From Sipunculus nudus (Eukaryota > Annelida > Sipuncula > Golfingiida > Sipunculidae): a stretch of 64,000 nucleotides of DNA. Each line of letters begins with the position of its first letter. Position 1 is the stretch's first letter. This document shows, in pieces, positions 34,003 through 45,084 of this stretch. The notes beneath the pieces were generated by a model. It was not told where the DNA came from. It was given only the letters and a program-made list of their open reading frames with translations, and searched no databases. The stretch covers positions 17,964,241 through 18,028,240 of the forward strand of contig CM049318.1 in NCBI GenBank assembly GCA_026874595.1, in the 5' to 3' direction. A program made the position numbers and the translations under genes.

Positions 34003-34420
34003 AGTGTATTTGCATGTACTCAACATTTTCTGCAGCGCAGCGCAGCGTTCGGAACGAAATGAATTTATGTCATAAGCGATTTTTTTATTTTCACGGAAAG
34101 AGTGAGTAATTGCGAAATTTTACAGACCCAGTGCAGAAATGTATATGTCGAGACGACTAAGTCCTGTTGATGTCAATCAATGTAGGAAAATAATTTTAAT
34201 AATAGGTTATGACGATAATGGTCAAGATAATTCAAAAAGCCTCATTAAAAAAAATAAAAATAAATAAATAAAACACAACAACCGGTAGCATTAAATTTTA
34301 TTTACATGTTACATATAATTAAGGTTAAATATCAAAGAAAAAAATACCGTTTTTTTATGATTGAAAGTCCCATACTTGGGTCTTCGTCATGTTGCCGCAG
34401 CCGGACCTCCTTGGCCCGAC

Positions 34421-34490
34421 CCCCTCTGGGGCGGACACCTCGCTGCAATGGACAAATTGTCCAGTCCCGTGACTGTCCGCCCCAGAGGGG
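34421..34490. repeat. Perfect 17-bp-arm hairpin
   Basis: CCCCTCTGGGGCGGACA (34,421-34,437) is the exact reverse complement of 34,474-34,490. Inside the 36-nt loop GGACAAATTGTCC is another palindrome. Confidence 0.95.
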
Positions 34491-34595
34491 CGTATCCGCT
34501 GTATATCATTTTATCTCTATTTTTTTTATTTATTTATTTACGCAGTCAGTCATAGGCTACTTGAAACTCCCACGTTTCACATCAGATGTAAAATA

Positions 34596-34870
34596 AATGG
34601 TTAAAGCCTGTGGAAGAATTCTGTTCACACAGGAGATTGACTCACTACAAATTAAAGCCTTAAGAATTATCACAAATAGCAAATACAAAGCCCACACAAA
34701 ACCAATTTTTAAATCATTAAAAATCCTTTCAATTAAAGACATCTTCAGACTAAATATATAAAAAATACATTATAATTACTGCCATGAAGCACTACCAAAA
34801 TATTTACAAACATTGAGTTTATCAACAAGGACCATGACACACGAAAAGGACACAAGACATAAAGATATCC
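34596..34870 (+). pseudogene. Non-LTR retrotransposon reverse-transcriptase C-terminal fragment
   Basis: Translation contains IDSLQIKALRIITNSKYKAH followed by a PIFKSLKILSIKDIFRLNI-like segment and, after a stop, a Tyr-Cys-His plus LPKYLQ stretch. These are typical of the region after the reverse-transcriptase domain in CR1/Jockey-like LINE ORF2 proteins. Interrupted by stops, 5'-truncated and nested in the hAT-like element; not functional. Confidence 0.65.
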
Positions 34871-35342
34871 TTGTTACAAATAAAACCAAAAGTCATAAAT
34901 GAAACGGACTAAATCATTGTTGACAAAATCTTCACTTGTAGCCTTCAAGGTTTGATTTGCTACATCAAACAACATTTTATAAATTATTATAAAGACAAAC
35001 GACTTCAGATGAACTGCTACATCTGTAACACAAATTAGTCTAAGCCATAAAAAATTTGTTTTAATCAATAACAAACTATAACTTCATTTATTCAGGTTGT
35101 TAATCTTCCAAGTTTTTTTTTCACAAATTTCCTCATTAAATCATATAGTCTCAAATATTAAGAATGTATTATCATTTAACCTCCATATTTATGTACAATT
35201 TCTTTCTCTCAATGTTTCATGCACAGGGGGCTGTTGTGTAAGAGGATTAAAATGCTTAACAACAGTCTCCAGACATAATAAAAACAAAAATATTGACATA
35301 CTTAATATATTTTGTATGGATGCTTTACTTTTATGTCGAATA

Positions 35343-35349
<7 letters not shown>

Positions 35350-35403
<54 letters not shown>
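35350..35403. repeat. (CT)n microsatellite
   Basis: Uninterrupted CT run of 27 units. Confidence 0.95.
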
Positions 35404-35406
<3 letters not shown>

Positions 35407-35666
35407 GATGGATTCATATCACAGAAATATACAAAACTGTGTAATTACATGACGCAAAAAATACAGCCTATGATCTTTCCTATCGAATAAAATAAACTAT
35501 TTGTGCGGGGGGGGGGGTGCCGCAAAGGCCTCAAAGAAGATCGAGATTTTGGTAGTTTTAATTAGATTTTGATTATTAAAATCAACTGGTCTGTTTATTT
35601 ATTTAATATCAAGCTTAAGCTACTCAACTTGGGTGCAGAGCATACGGAATATGTGGTTTATTATAA

Positions 35667-35667
<1 letters not shown>

Positions 35668-35711
<44 letters not shown>
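35668..35711. repeat. (AT)n microsatellite
   Basis: Uninterrupted TA run inside the hAT-like element. Confidence 0.95.
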
Positions 35712-35715
<4 letters not shown>

Positions 35716-35852
35716 ATGAAACAGAGCTTTTATAAAGAATTGATATACAAAAAAATGAAGCGTATCGTCAATACGTATCGGTATCGAATTAACTGTATTG
35801 CAAAACGTATTGTACCGGATGAGGCGAACCGATACCCAGCCCTAGTAACCAG

Positions 35853-37639
35853 TAATAAAATATCTCCGTGACACCCAAGACATGCGAATCACATGCGAAT
35901 GTGTTTAATCTCTCCTATATTTATTACAGTTCCACGTCGAACGTGTCTGAAAGCTATATTTTATTGAGTGTTGCTTAAGTAGTCTAGATTTTACTTGACT
36001 TTCATGCCAAAGCCGGAGCAATTTGCAACAGAAATGATATATTTTTAGGGTGACCAGAAAGTTCTGAAGAAAACATACCAAAAGTCGAAAATGGTCCAGT
36101 GGTGGGAGTCATTAAATTTGATGAATAAAAACCAAAGGGATAAAAAACCGAATTAAATATGACAATGTGTCGACAAGTAAAGTAAAAATTAAATAGATAA
36201 TTGGCAAATTTAAATCATCAAATTTAATGACTTACCCCCATTAGGACTTTTTGGTAGTTTATTTACAAGTTTCTGAGTAATATACAATTGGTTTCATATC
36301 CTTTGCAATTAGTTCCGGGTTTAACCATATTTTTACCAGACAAAAGGGCAAAGGCAGCAGTGTGTGTATTTGTGTATTTACCCTCTATCTTCTATTTTAC
36401 TTTCGGAACACTGTCAACCGGTAAAAGATACCCCTTTCTGATGCCCGAGTAAATTCTCCGGAATTATACTACATGTCATTGAATTTAGAACAGGAGAGAC
36501 TTAGAAAACGCCTTTCTGGTGCTTATCATGAATTAATCAAATACTTTGCCTTATGTGGTTCTTCAATCATTAACTGTGCTGACATTTTAACAAGATCGTC
36601 TCTGTGTCCTTGAAAATTATTGTCAGATCATTACACTGCATGTGCAGAATGAGACCCGTCTTCGGAAATAGGCAGGAGGACAGAATGACGAATATGAGGT
36701 TATGTCCAAGGCTAAAGCCAAAAGCATCGAGAAAATAATTATGAAAGCTTAGGTGCACTAGGCATGCAATATAAATCGGATGGACAGATGATTCCAAGAT
36801 TCCTTAATATATCCTATTTCAGAAAAAGATACAGGGGAGGGGTCCAGGGGGTCCGGACCCCCATTTTATTAGCCTCCGCAACCTTTCTCCAGGGTTTCAG
36901 TCCAATTTTTGCGGCCTGGACGTTCCCTTGTTCCAAACCTACGGAACCTTTATAGGTTTTCTCATAAGTCCGGGGTTCGATCTTTCCTTTTGCCCTGTAT
37001 GTGGGGAATTCTTCATTAGCCAAATAAAAGAAAGAATGTCTCGCACTATTCAGTGATGGGTAAAGTCGTCTTCAGCCGCATTGGATCTGCTAGAGGTGTG
37101 CTCTAGCAAACCAGTTACCGACATCTTTATAAAGACCCGCCGAGAGGACTCGTGGGAAGACTGTTAGAGAAGAGGGAGGAAGCAGCAACGGTACCGTTCG
37201 ATTCAAAGGGACTTCTTTGTCCCCATGGCAGTAGTCCACGCAAAAGACATTGGGACTCTTACACCATATACAAGAGAATGGACGTAAACGGACGATGGAA
37301 TTCATCGTCGCTGGGTACCAGAAGTAAACTAAACTTAAATACTCTATTTGGTTGGTTTAGGTAGCCAATGCAGACTACACAGCACAGGTGATATACATTT
37401 GTTTGTTCTAAAAGTATGAAACTACTCCCCAAGCTTGTCCAGATGGACATAGGGTCGACAAGTTCCTCATACGATTGTTATCAGTGGATCTCCCTGAATA
37501 CCAACAATTGTATACAAACATTATTTATTTATGAATATTAAATTGCAAATTGGAAGAACCTTTTAAATAAAGCCTATAAACTAGGTTGTTTAACAGGTAT
37601 CAGGACAGGTATCGTGTGTGCAAAAATGCACCATTAAAC
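35853..37639. other. Intergenic DNA
   Basis: No gene supported. GGGGAGGGGTCCAGGGGGTC followed by CGGACCCCC at about 36,834-36,862 resembles ends of DNA transposons, with no partner end fixed. Confidence 0.45.
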
Positions 37640-37875
37640 CGGTATCCGTCGAATAGGGGTAGAGCACAAGGTTCAATGAAGGGGAGATCGTGAGTTCGAT
37701 GCTCAGCCGAGGTGGCTTGGTTTTGTACGGCCGGGCGCCAACCAGGTTGAGCGTTCTGCGAGCTTGATGAGGAGACTATGCTCATCAGTTCTGTGTCACT
37801 CAAACGCGAGTGCACCTTTTCGAGGTTCCTCCGTGTTATGACCCAGGAGCAGGGAGGGCACACACTCTAAGAAAA
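37640..37875 (+). mobile_element. tRNA-derived SINE, family 2, copy A
   Basis: A tRNA-like head with ATAGGGGTAGAGCAC and a box-B GAGTTCGATGCTCAG is followed by a body with GAGCGTTCTGCGAGCTTGAT, GGAGACTATGCTCATCAGT and TATGACCCAG. The same order is found at 42,213-42,440. Confidence 0.7.
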
Positions 37876-38649
37876 AAAGGGTTCTTGTGGATTCTTCTTA
37901 GAACCCACATATTCTGGAACCATTATCTCAATGAAAAGCTTCCATCTGGCAAATAGAGGTTCTTTCAGTGATCATAACTTTAAAAAAAGTTTCCAGATGG
38001 AACTCGTGTTGTCAGTAGCGTTAACTTTTCTTCAAGGGTGTGGGATGGGTCATAGGCGTGTAAGGTTAGTCAAAATGGGGAAAACTTTTTTTATTAACCT
38101 TTTATTGTCTGTGTGACACATTTCAGAAATATTACAATTTAGTAACAGGGTTTTAAAAAAGGTATTTTTCTAGTATAGGTTAACACTAAACCAGAATTAG
38201 GTTTAGTTTAGAATTTAGAATTATAATATTTCATAGTAATCTTAGAAATAGAATTCAAGGTCTTATTAATAATATATATTTCACTTTCGGTATACGAGTA
38301 CGCTATGTGTTCGTGGGGGATAAGCGGTTTATACGCGGTAATACGTTGACCTTCCGGCACGCACCCCGTCAGCGTATGAGCCGTGTATATTGCATATATA
38401 CATAGCGTACTATACAAGCGCTAATACAACGAAAGCTGAACGAACTCATAGCGAATGTCGACGATTTGCACGAGTTCAATTTATATACATATAAATCCCC
38501 AGATAACTTTTAAAAATTGCTCATTACTAATTTATGAAAAGAAATATGAAATATTAAAATGAATCACAAAAATTGGGAAAATGAGAGATATTGCAGCTCA
38601 TCGGGGGTCCGCCCCTTTGGATCCGCCACTGGTAGCAAAACCAATTAAC

Positions 38650-38697
<48 letters not shown>

Positions 38698-39820
38698 AGT
38701 ATTAGTATTAGACTAAGTGAAATTCGGAAGGGCGGCGGGTACTGAATCCCAGGGGGGGGGGGGGGGCATGGCCCCTGCGCCACTCCCCCCCCCCCCTTGG
38801 CTCAGCCCCTGAATTTTAAATTGCATAAGTAATCTTTGTATGGTGTAAGTAAAACACATGTTAACAGCCCCAGCGAAAACCGTAGTATCAAAATGAGTTT
38901 TTTAATTACTTCCAGCTCATTAAAAAATATTTAACCTTTAGAGCCTTGGATTTTCCACAGGTGCAGCCAGCAGATTTATTATTATATAAGTATTTATATA
39001 TATTTTATTATACAGGTATTTATATAAACGTGTTTCTATAAATAAGGGACGACTAGGATTCAGGATTGCACAGGCATATGTGTATACGGTTGTTCTGTCC
39101 TCATGAGAAATCTGACAGTTTTGCTTGGGAGAAACATAAAATATTCTTGCAGTGATTTATTTATTTTTTTTTACATCTCATTTAAACTAGTACTGGATTA
39201 ACAGAGCTGGAATTTACAGTAAGCTAAACTCTCCAATGGAAACGTTGAGGTTATATCAACACATTTCTTTTGACCTATTCACTGCCTTGTAGTTTCGCAG
39301 AAAATGTTGTTCTTTTCAATAGGTAACACAAGCTGATGGATGGACTCTTTTGTTTTGAAAAGGTTAGGATACATTATTGAAATATTTATATGAATATTTT
39401 TTTTAAATATATCATCATTAATGTATAATATTTTTAGTGTATCAGCAAGTGGTGCCTTTTTCGGCTTCATGTTCACCGGCTCACCTTACCCTTCCTGCTA
39501 TAGTATTATTGACAGAACTATAGCTTTGTATAAAGCATACTTGTTATGTAGTGATCGGAGAAGCGACCGTTTTTCCTTTTAAATTTAAGAGGAAATGTAG
39601 CATTTACAATCCATTATGCAAATATTCATACAAACAGCTAACGTTTTGACGTGGTGAAAAGAATTAGATAATAAAGCAAAAATAATTAAAACAATATTTC
39701 ATGTAACTTATATATGTGATTTGAAATATTTTTCTTCCAATTTGAGTTTTGAGTGGCCTCCATAAACATTTAATTGAACAGTTATTTGAATAAAATACTA
39801 ACATTTTTGTCTTTTTCTAG
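37876..39820. other. Intergenic DNA with transposon-end motifs and (AT)n
   Basis: (TA)n at 38,653-38,694. GGATCCGCCACTG at about 38,618-38,632 and GGCTCAGCCCCTG at 38,799-38,811 (with long G and C runs between) look like ends of DNA transposons. No gene found. Confidence 0.45.
38653..38694. repeat. (AT)n microsatellite
   Basis: Uninterrupted TA run. Confidence 0.95.
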
Positions 39821-40035
39821 GAAGCATTTGGACATCTGGAATATGAAAGGAATCGACATGGGTCTGGTCGTCAACTGGTGAGAATATGACGTACACCAAC
39901 TTGGTGCCTGGAAATCCCTTACGCCGAGACAACGTCAAGGTTGACACTGTCACTGGTAAATGGCATGACACGGGGGCACATATCGTTAGGTTTGTTGCTA
40001 TCTGTGAACGGATTGCTACATGCTCTGATACATAA
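39821..40035 (+). pseudogene. C-type lectin-like domain (CTLD) pseudo-exon
   Basis: Follows a good acceptor (CTTTTTCTAG). The frame reads SIWTSGI, a TGA stop (39,844-39,846), then TWVWSSTGENMTYTNLVPGN, and later TGKWHD and FVAICE before TAA at 40,033. This is the second half of a C-type lectin fold: WxWxSxG, the Pro-Gly loop, the WND-like strand (here KWHD) and the final Cys. The usual penultimate cysteines are absent, the expected Trp after YTN is Leu, and the stop breaks the frame. I see no upstream CTLD exon. Use of the AG at 39,848-39,849 as acceptor would skip the stop, so a fast-evolving expressed exon is a weaker alternative. Confidence 0.6.
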
Positions 40036-42212
40036 AATCTTGTATAGATGGTTTATCTTTCAATTTAAACGTGATAATATTATTTATAACATGAGAGTGC
40101 GTGGCAGTGTTTGAAAGATAAGAAAGCCTGGTGATATATACTTTGTGTGTTGTATTCAGGCGAATTAGGTGAAATAGGGATATTAAACTGTAAGTATAAT
40201 GCATCAGGATTTTCAAAATCCTTGCATGTCATAAAGACTCTCAAGAGTTGCGTTTTGTGACATGACAGCAATTTATATTTATAATATATACCCGAGCCTG
40301 TTCGCACGTTAGGTATGGATAAACTAGTGCAGATTAAGACAGGATGATCCTTAAACTGAAAGAACCCCTTTTCAAATTGCTTTGGAAGAATTGGAACATG
40401 TTTGGAACATTTACGTAACTATATGTTTTTCTAACCAAACATTACGAATGAGACATATTACACTTGCAATAGTTTTATTGTCTCTCAGCATTACATATGT
40501 TAATACGAAATACATGAATTCGTATATCCATTTTCTTTATAACTGTGTGATTACTTATCTTATATTGTATTCACTGCCCAGCTTAATTCTCAATCGTTAA
40601 CAAGCCATACACGATATGTAATCTCACAAGCCAAGATAAGCAGCCCTCACTGTTTTGTTTGCTCTGAAAAAAGTATCAATATATAAAAGGTCAACAAATT
40701 CCATTTTGTCACACACAATAATTATTAAATAGTAATAAGTCTCATTGCTTGGTTTCTGTAGTATTTGCACCAAATTTGACAACACGTGCCAGATGCTATT
40801 TAATTTAATTGCGTTATATCTTTTTTTTAGCAGAGGAAAGCGCCTCTATCTTTTTAATACTTACTTAACAACACGTGTACATCTGCAGAATTCCAAAAAT
40901 GCTGTCAGTAAAGAATATTATAATTGCAATATACTACTTCTTTACCCTGTTTTTTTTTAATTACATAATAACAGCTGATTTGAAAAGAGCAGAATTTTGC
41001 AATGAAATACTGTATATTTGCTTTTGATTGAAAAATTCTCAATCGAAAGTGGATATATATAAATATTTCAATCAATGAGTTATCCGCCATTCCTTGATCC
41101 TGTGTACTCGAACATTCTCAAGTAACATTCCTGTAAAATATTGTTATTCAGCAACAAGAACACAATATTCGTTATTGTCTGTCAACAGTGTTTATTATGC
41201 AGATATAGCTATCGATTCACTTCGTTTGTTTACAGTAGATGGGGTCTTATTCTAAAACGTACAAATGACTCATGACTGGTATTCTAAAGTGACAACCAGA
41301 ATAATACCAGAAGAAAAGCTGTCAACTGAAAATACAAAAGTTTAGATTTTCAAGAAATGTTCATGTGTCCAGAAGATTCATTGGATATTAAAAATCTTGT
41401 CTTAACTGAAAGAGATCCTGTTTGGCGAGAAACCCGTATGTTATCTAGCACGAGTACTGACCAGAACAATACGTTACAGGTAGTATTTTAACAAGCGTTC
41501 GACCTGGCGTTCTAGTAAAATTGCTTGCTTGTTTTAGAAAGCATGTATAAATCAAAAGAATTTAAGGGGAAAAAAAACAAAACTTATGTACACCCATACA
41601 GAGAATGGCTTCTATTCAAGGGTTCATTTAAAGGGTACAAAGATTTATACACAGTGATACACACACTGACAGGAGGATGTCAGTGACATGAAATGCGAGT
41701 CTAGGGTAATACGTTTAATTTGAGTGTATGAAATTTCATGTGAACTCATGCAGGGCAGTGGTGTTAAAAAACCACAGCCCATATTGATCCACCACATTCC
41801 ATACCCTTTTAACGTTATTATTATAATTCGTCCTCAAATCGCTCCTACACATGCCCATTGTTGCGAGAGCTATTTACAGGAAAATAATAACGCCACAAAG
41901 GTCGGTGACTTATGACGTCGCATTTACTGGATATGCTGTTCTCCATTGATGAATATATCGCAGTCAACATCATCTCCCATCCACATATATACACACACAC
42001 GCACACACACATATATATTAAATTAACCTGTGCCTGTTAAATTTACATGTTGATCTTTGAAGCCTGTTATATATTTACTCATCTATGTAGAAATGGTTTC
42101 TGGAAAACAAAACGCGGGGATAACTTTCTAGTCCATGGCCTAGCTTTGAATAGTTACGTCACTGCATCACATATAAATTCAATGCAACTTTTTTGCAAAC
42201 TTCGAATTGGAA
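40036..42212. other. Intergenic DNA
   Basis: No gene supported. About 41,660-41,760 resembles 9,040-9,115. A short (CA)n tract lies at about 41,990-42,012. Confidence 0.5.
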
Positions 42213-42440
42213 AAGTGGGCGGCTCAGGGGTAGACCACAGTACTCCAAGCCGGAAGATCGTGAGTTCGAAACTCAGCCGAGTCGGTAAGATTTTTTCACG
42301 GTGGGCCCCCGCCAAGGACGAGCGCTCTGCAGGCTTAATGGGGAGACTGTGCTGATCAGTCGTGTTTCACTCACAAACGAGTGCGCCTTTCGGGGGCTCC
42401 TCGGTGTAATGACCCAGCAATGGGAATAATACAGACCCAG
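42213..42440 (+). mobile_element. tRNA-derived SINE, family 2, copy B
   Basis: GGCGGCTCAGGGGTAGACCA (box-A-like) and GAGTTCGAAACTCAG (box B, 42,262-42,276) form a tRNA-like head. The body GAGCGCTCTGCAGGCTTAAT, GGGAGACTGTGCTGATCAGT and TAATGACCCAG follows, collinear with 37,640-37,875. A true tRNA is excluded because the acceptor stem does not close. Confidence 0.75.
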
Positions 42441-43479
42441 GACCCGCATGAGTGGTACATCGAACCTGATTGATACCAGGATGATTGAGCATTATCCGCT
42501 GTCATGTAGTCCGAAAAAGGAAAGGACCCGTTCAGATGTACAAACTACATGGTTGAAAAAAGCTTTAAATATGGAATTGTTTGCCTCCACTAAAAAAAAA
42601 AATCTTTTGAAAAAGTGGGCTGCACAGAGTGTATGGTCAGGTCCTGTGGGAGCAGTCTGAGCTCAGCTCAACGATCTGAATCAAACCTCGACCACCAGGT
42701 GGCAGGCTACTCGCCATGTCAGTGTGGGATAAAAACAGGCTTAGAGTGGGACATATAAACAAAAAAAGGGTCTCGAACATTATTTATTCGCAGTTATACA
42801 TGAAAATAACAAAAAAGAAAAATTTTTCTTTAATATAGTATGCGCAACAGTTATAAAACTCTGGAATATAACTCAAGCTACAAAATTCGTTGGTATTGAA
42901 TAGTTATACAGTTAAACAGATTAAATAAAACAAATGTCCATCTTGGTGTTAGCATGTATGTATTAATGTATATCTGCAAGCCCAAACGGACCAGTGCTCA
43001 CATTTTAAATTTCTATCATGTTTGTCACCTGTATATGACAAAAGCGCATGTTAATATATTTCACTGATAAAATATATTCACTCTTATCACGCATTACTTT
43101 TCAAATACTGTCTTATTTCAATAACATATAATAAAATGTCCCTGTGAACCTGGATACGGTCTGTACGTCAAGGCTTGATGAAGAGGGAATTCCAATATAC
43201 TCCTCAGGAGATGTGTTACTGTAATAAAAATAGAAATTTACATTAATATAACGATATCGAGAATGTGCATAAATAGTCCACTAAAATGATCTAGATAGAA
43301 ACGAGGCTGAGAAACAGCTGATAGGTGTTAGAACACAGGGGAAAAGAAACGGGGGCGGTGTTAGATTGAGGGGTAAAAGAATCAGTCATGGTTGGTAAAT
43401 ACAGGGAGGGCGACAAAAAGGGATGGATGTTTGACCAATTCGTTTAATTAAACTTATAATGGAAATGGAAAAAAATATG

Positions 43480-43510
<31 letters not shown>

Positions 43511-43645
43511 CTTATTAAAATGAAAAACAAACTTTCTTTCATGTAGTAATAATCAATCAGTCTTGTAAAAATATAATCTAGGGTTCTAGAAATGTATATA
43601 TGAAAGCGCTATGTTTGGTGATTCATCATTAACCATTGTACCTTA
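42441..43645. other. Intergenic DNA
   Basis: Contains a CTCF-like site at 42,692 and a short (AT)n at about 43,484-43,510. No gene recognised. Confidence 0.5.
42692..42706 (+). promoter_or_regulatory. Strong CTCF-like motif between the two genes
   Basis: Reads CCACCAGGTGGCAGG, an exact fit to the known CTCF core consensus CCASYAGRKGGCR. It lies in the intergenic space between the convergent reductase and TSP1 genes and is outside the satellite arrays. Binding cannot be judged from sequence alone. Confidence 0.45.
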
Positions 43646-43935
43646 ATTTTTAATAGGATAAGTCCAGGGCGGCATTGCCTGTTGGTGCACTGTCTATTTA
43701 ATGAAGATGAATGTATTCATACGATAATAATGATATGTTATTATTAAACCTTCTCGATTTCAGGCTTTATATGCACAGGGTTAGGGATAATCAAGAAGAC
43801 ACAACATGTCGTTTATACATTAGAGCGAATCTCCGAAGTTCAAGCAAGATTTCAGCGTTGTACCATTGAGGCACGGTGAGAAACGAACCGGGGGCCTTCA
43901 GCTCCTAAATCCTAACCACTAGGTTTTGTGTAACT
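43646..43935 (-). mobile_element. tRNA-headed SINE, copy 2 of the 1.4-kb family
   Basis: On the minus strand it starts with AACCTAGTGGTTAGGATTTA (box-A-like), then CCGGTTCGTTTCTCACC (box B), followed by a body aligned with 1,361-1,590. This head is the clearer of the two copies and sets the orientation. Confidence 0.7.
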
Positions 43936-44143
43936 CATGCTTAACTGCAACGCGAGGTACATCGGAAATAGTATCACTGAGGTAGGTCTGTATAGAATCA
44001 CATTGTACTTTATCTGATTGAATTGCGCAAACGAATTACTTCATTAGTTTAACCGTTGGTTAACACATGGTAGACATGGTTGTGTCTGTATGCATATCAT
44101 TAATTTAATTACAGAAACAACAAAACTAAATTTGGAGTGAAGT

Positions 44144-44180
<37 letters not shown>

Positions 44181-44947
44181 TGTTTTAAAATATTAATGCA
44201 ACTGCTGTAACACCAACTGACGATAAAATCTTGTTGTTTTGTTTAACTAATTTCTGAGGGAATAAGTTACTTTCGATCCAATTGTTATTGAAATGCTCAG
44301 AGCTGGTCATAATTTCAATAAGAGTAAGAATATATGTAATACAAGGATATCACAAATCTGCATAATAAGCTAATTATCTGCGGGACAGATGCTGTTACTA
44401 CAATTGGTTTGTCTTTTAAACATTTTTTTTAATTAAAAAAATAATTGCACATCTATCAGAGAGATACATTTTATTTAATCATGGTAAATGACAACATAGA
44501 AAATTTCCAAACCGGTTGCAACATTCATTAATTCAAACTGATACTTTTTTATAATTAACCAGTGAGTCGGCATCGGTATATATGCTCGCCATGGCGGAGA
44601 TGAATTTTATGGCTTATCCATGTCTGTTTTCATTCGCAAATATTCTTGTACTGTAATGTGAACCGTGTGAACCACACCCGCATGTCAACATATACATTTA
44701 TGCACTAAAGGCCGCATTTTTGCATCCCAGTCTCTATTTTGTGGACACCCCTGTGGGATGAGTGGTTGTGTTCGCATTGGAAACCAAGTGTTGTGTAGTG
44801 TTCGTGTACTCAGGCAATCATTGTGTAATAGAGCGATGGAAAGAGACTATAAACGTGTTGCAAAGACAAACAGGAATGTATCTGAGATTAGAGTTAGTGT
44901 CGTCTGTTAGGGACGGTTCATGTTTTGATATATTTTTCTGTACTCAC
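43936..44947. other. 3' flank of the TSP1 gene
   Basis: Contains (TA)n at about 44,146-44,178. On the minus strand AATAAA occurs at 44,470-44,475, about 470 bp beyond the stop codon, a possible but distant polyadenylation signal. No other gene seen. Confidence 0.5.
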
Positions 44948-45084
44948 TTAACAATGGAACGAGGCGCATGGCTGAACATCTAGTGTGGGTCCGAAACAAG
45001 TTCCAGTCGTACATGTTCTCCTGCGTCTGGCGTAAGAGAATCCGCACGTGACAGGGCATTCCCATGAACTCCAGTCCGTGAACC
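44948..45084 (-). CDS. TSP1 repeat 13, terminal exon with stop
   Basis: Acceptor GTTTTAG; reads FTDWSSWECPVTCGFSYARR, then an RRTC stretch, and closes with PCASFHC immediately followed by TAA. All six cysteines are present, so the protein ends exactly at the last disulphide of the domain. No anchor or further domain follows. Confidence 0.88.

Larger units (their letters stand above)
33304..35852. mobile_element. hAT-like DNA transposon, non-autonomous, with 8-bp TSD
   Basis: Begins TAGGGCTG at 33,312 and ends CAGCCCTA at 35,844; subterminal sequence is rich in TATCGATA/CGATAC at both ends. The 8-bp direct repeat GTAACCAG lies immediately outside (33,304-33,311 and 35,845-35,852), the length typical of hAT insertion. 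The 2,533-bp interior has no transposase frame. It contains (GT)n, (CT)n and (AT)n tracts, a GC-rich foldback (33,848-34,002), a perfect 17-bp-arm hairpin and a LINE fragment, so it has itself been a landing site. Confidence 0.75.

Noticed and set aside
39821-39900. Possible last exon of the reductase gene (good acceptor, in-frame WNMKG stretch)
   Set aside because: The exon at 32,345 gives the family C-terminus and exact frame, and this segment reads as a C-type lectin in another frame.
42213-42290. tRNA gene with GAGTTCGAAACTC
   Set aside because: Head of a SINE shared with 37,640; acceptor stem does not pair.
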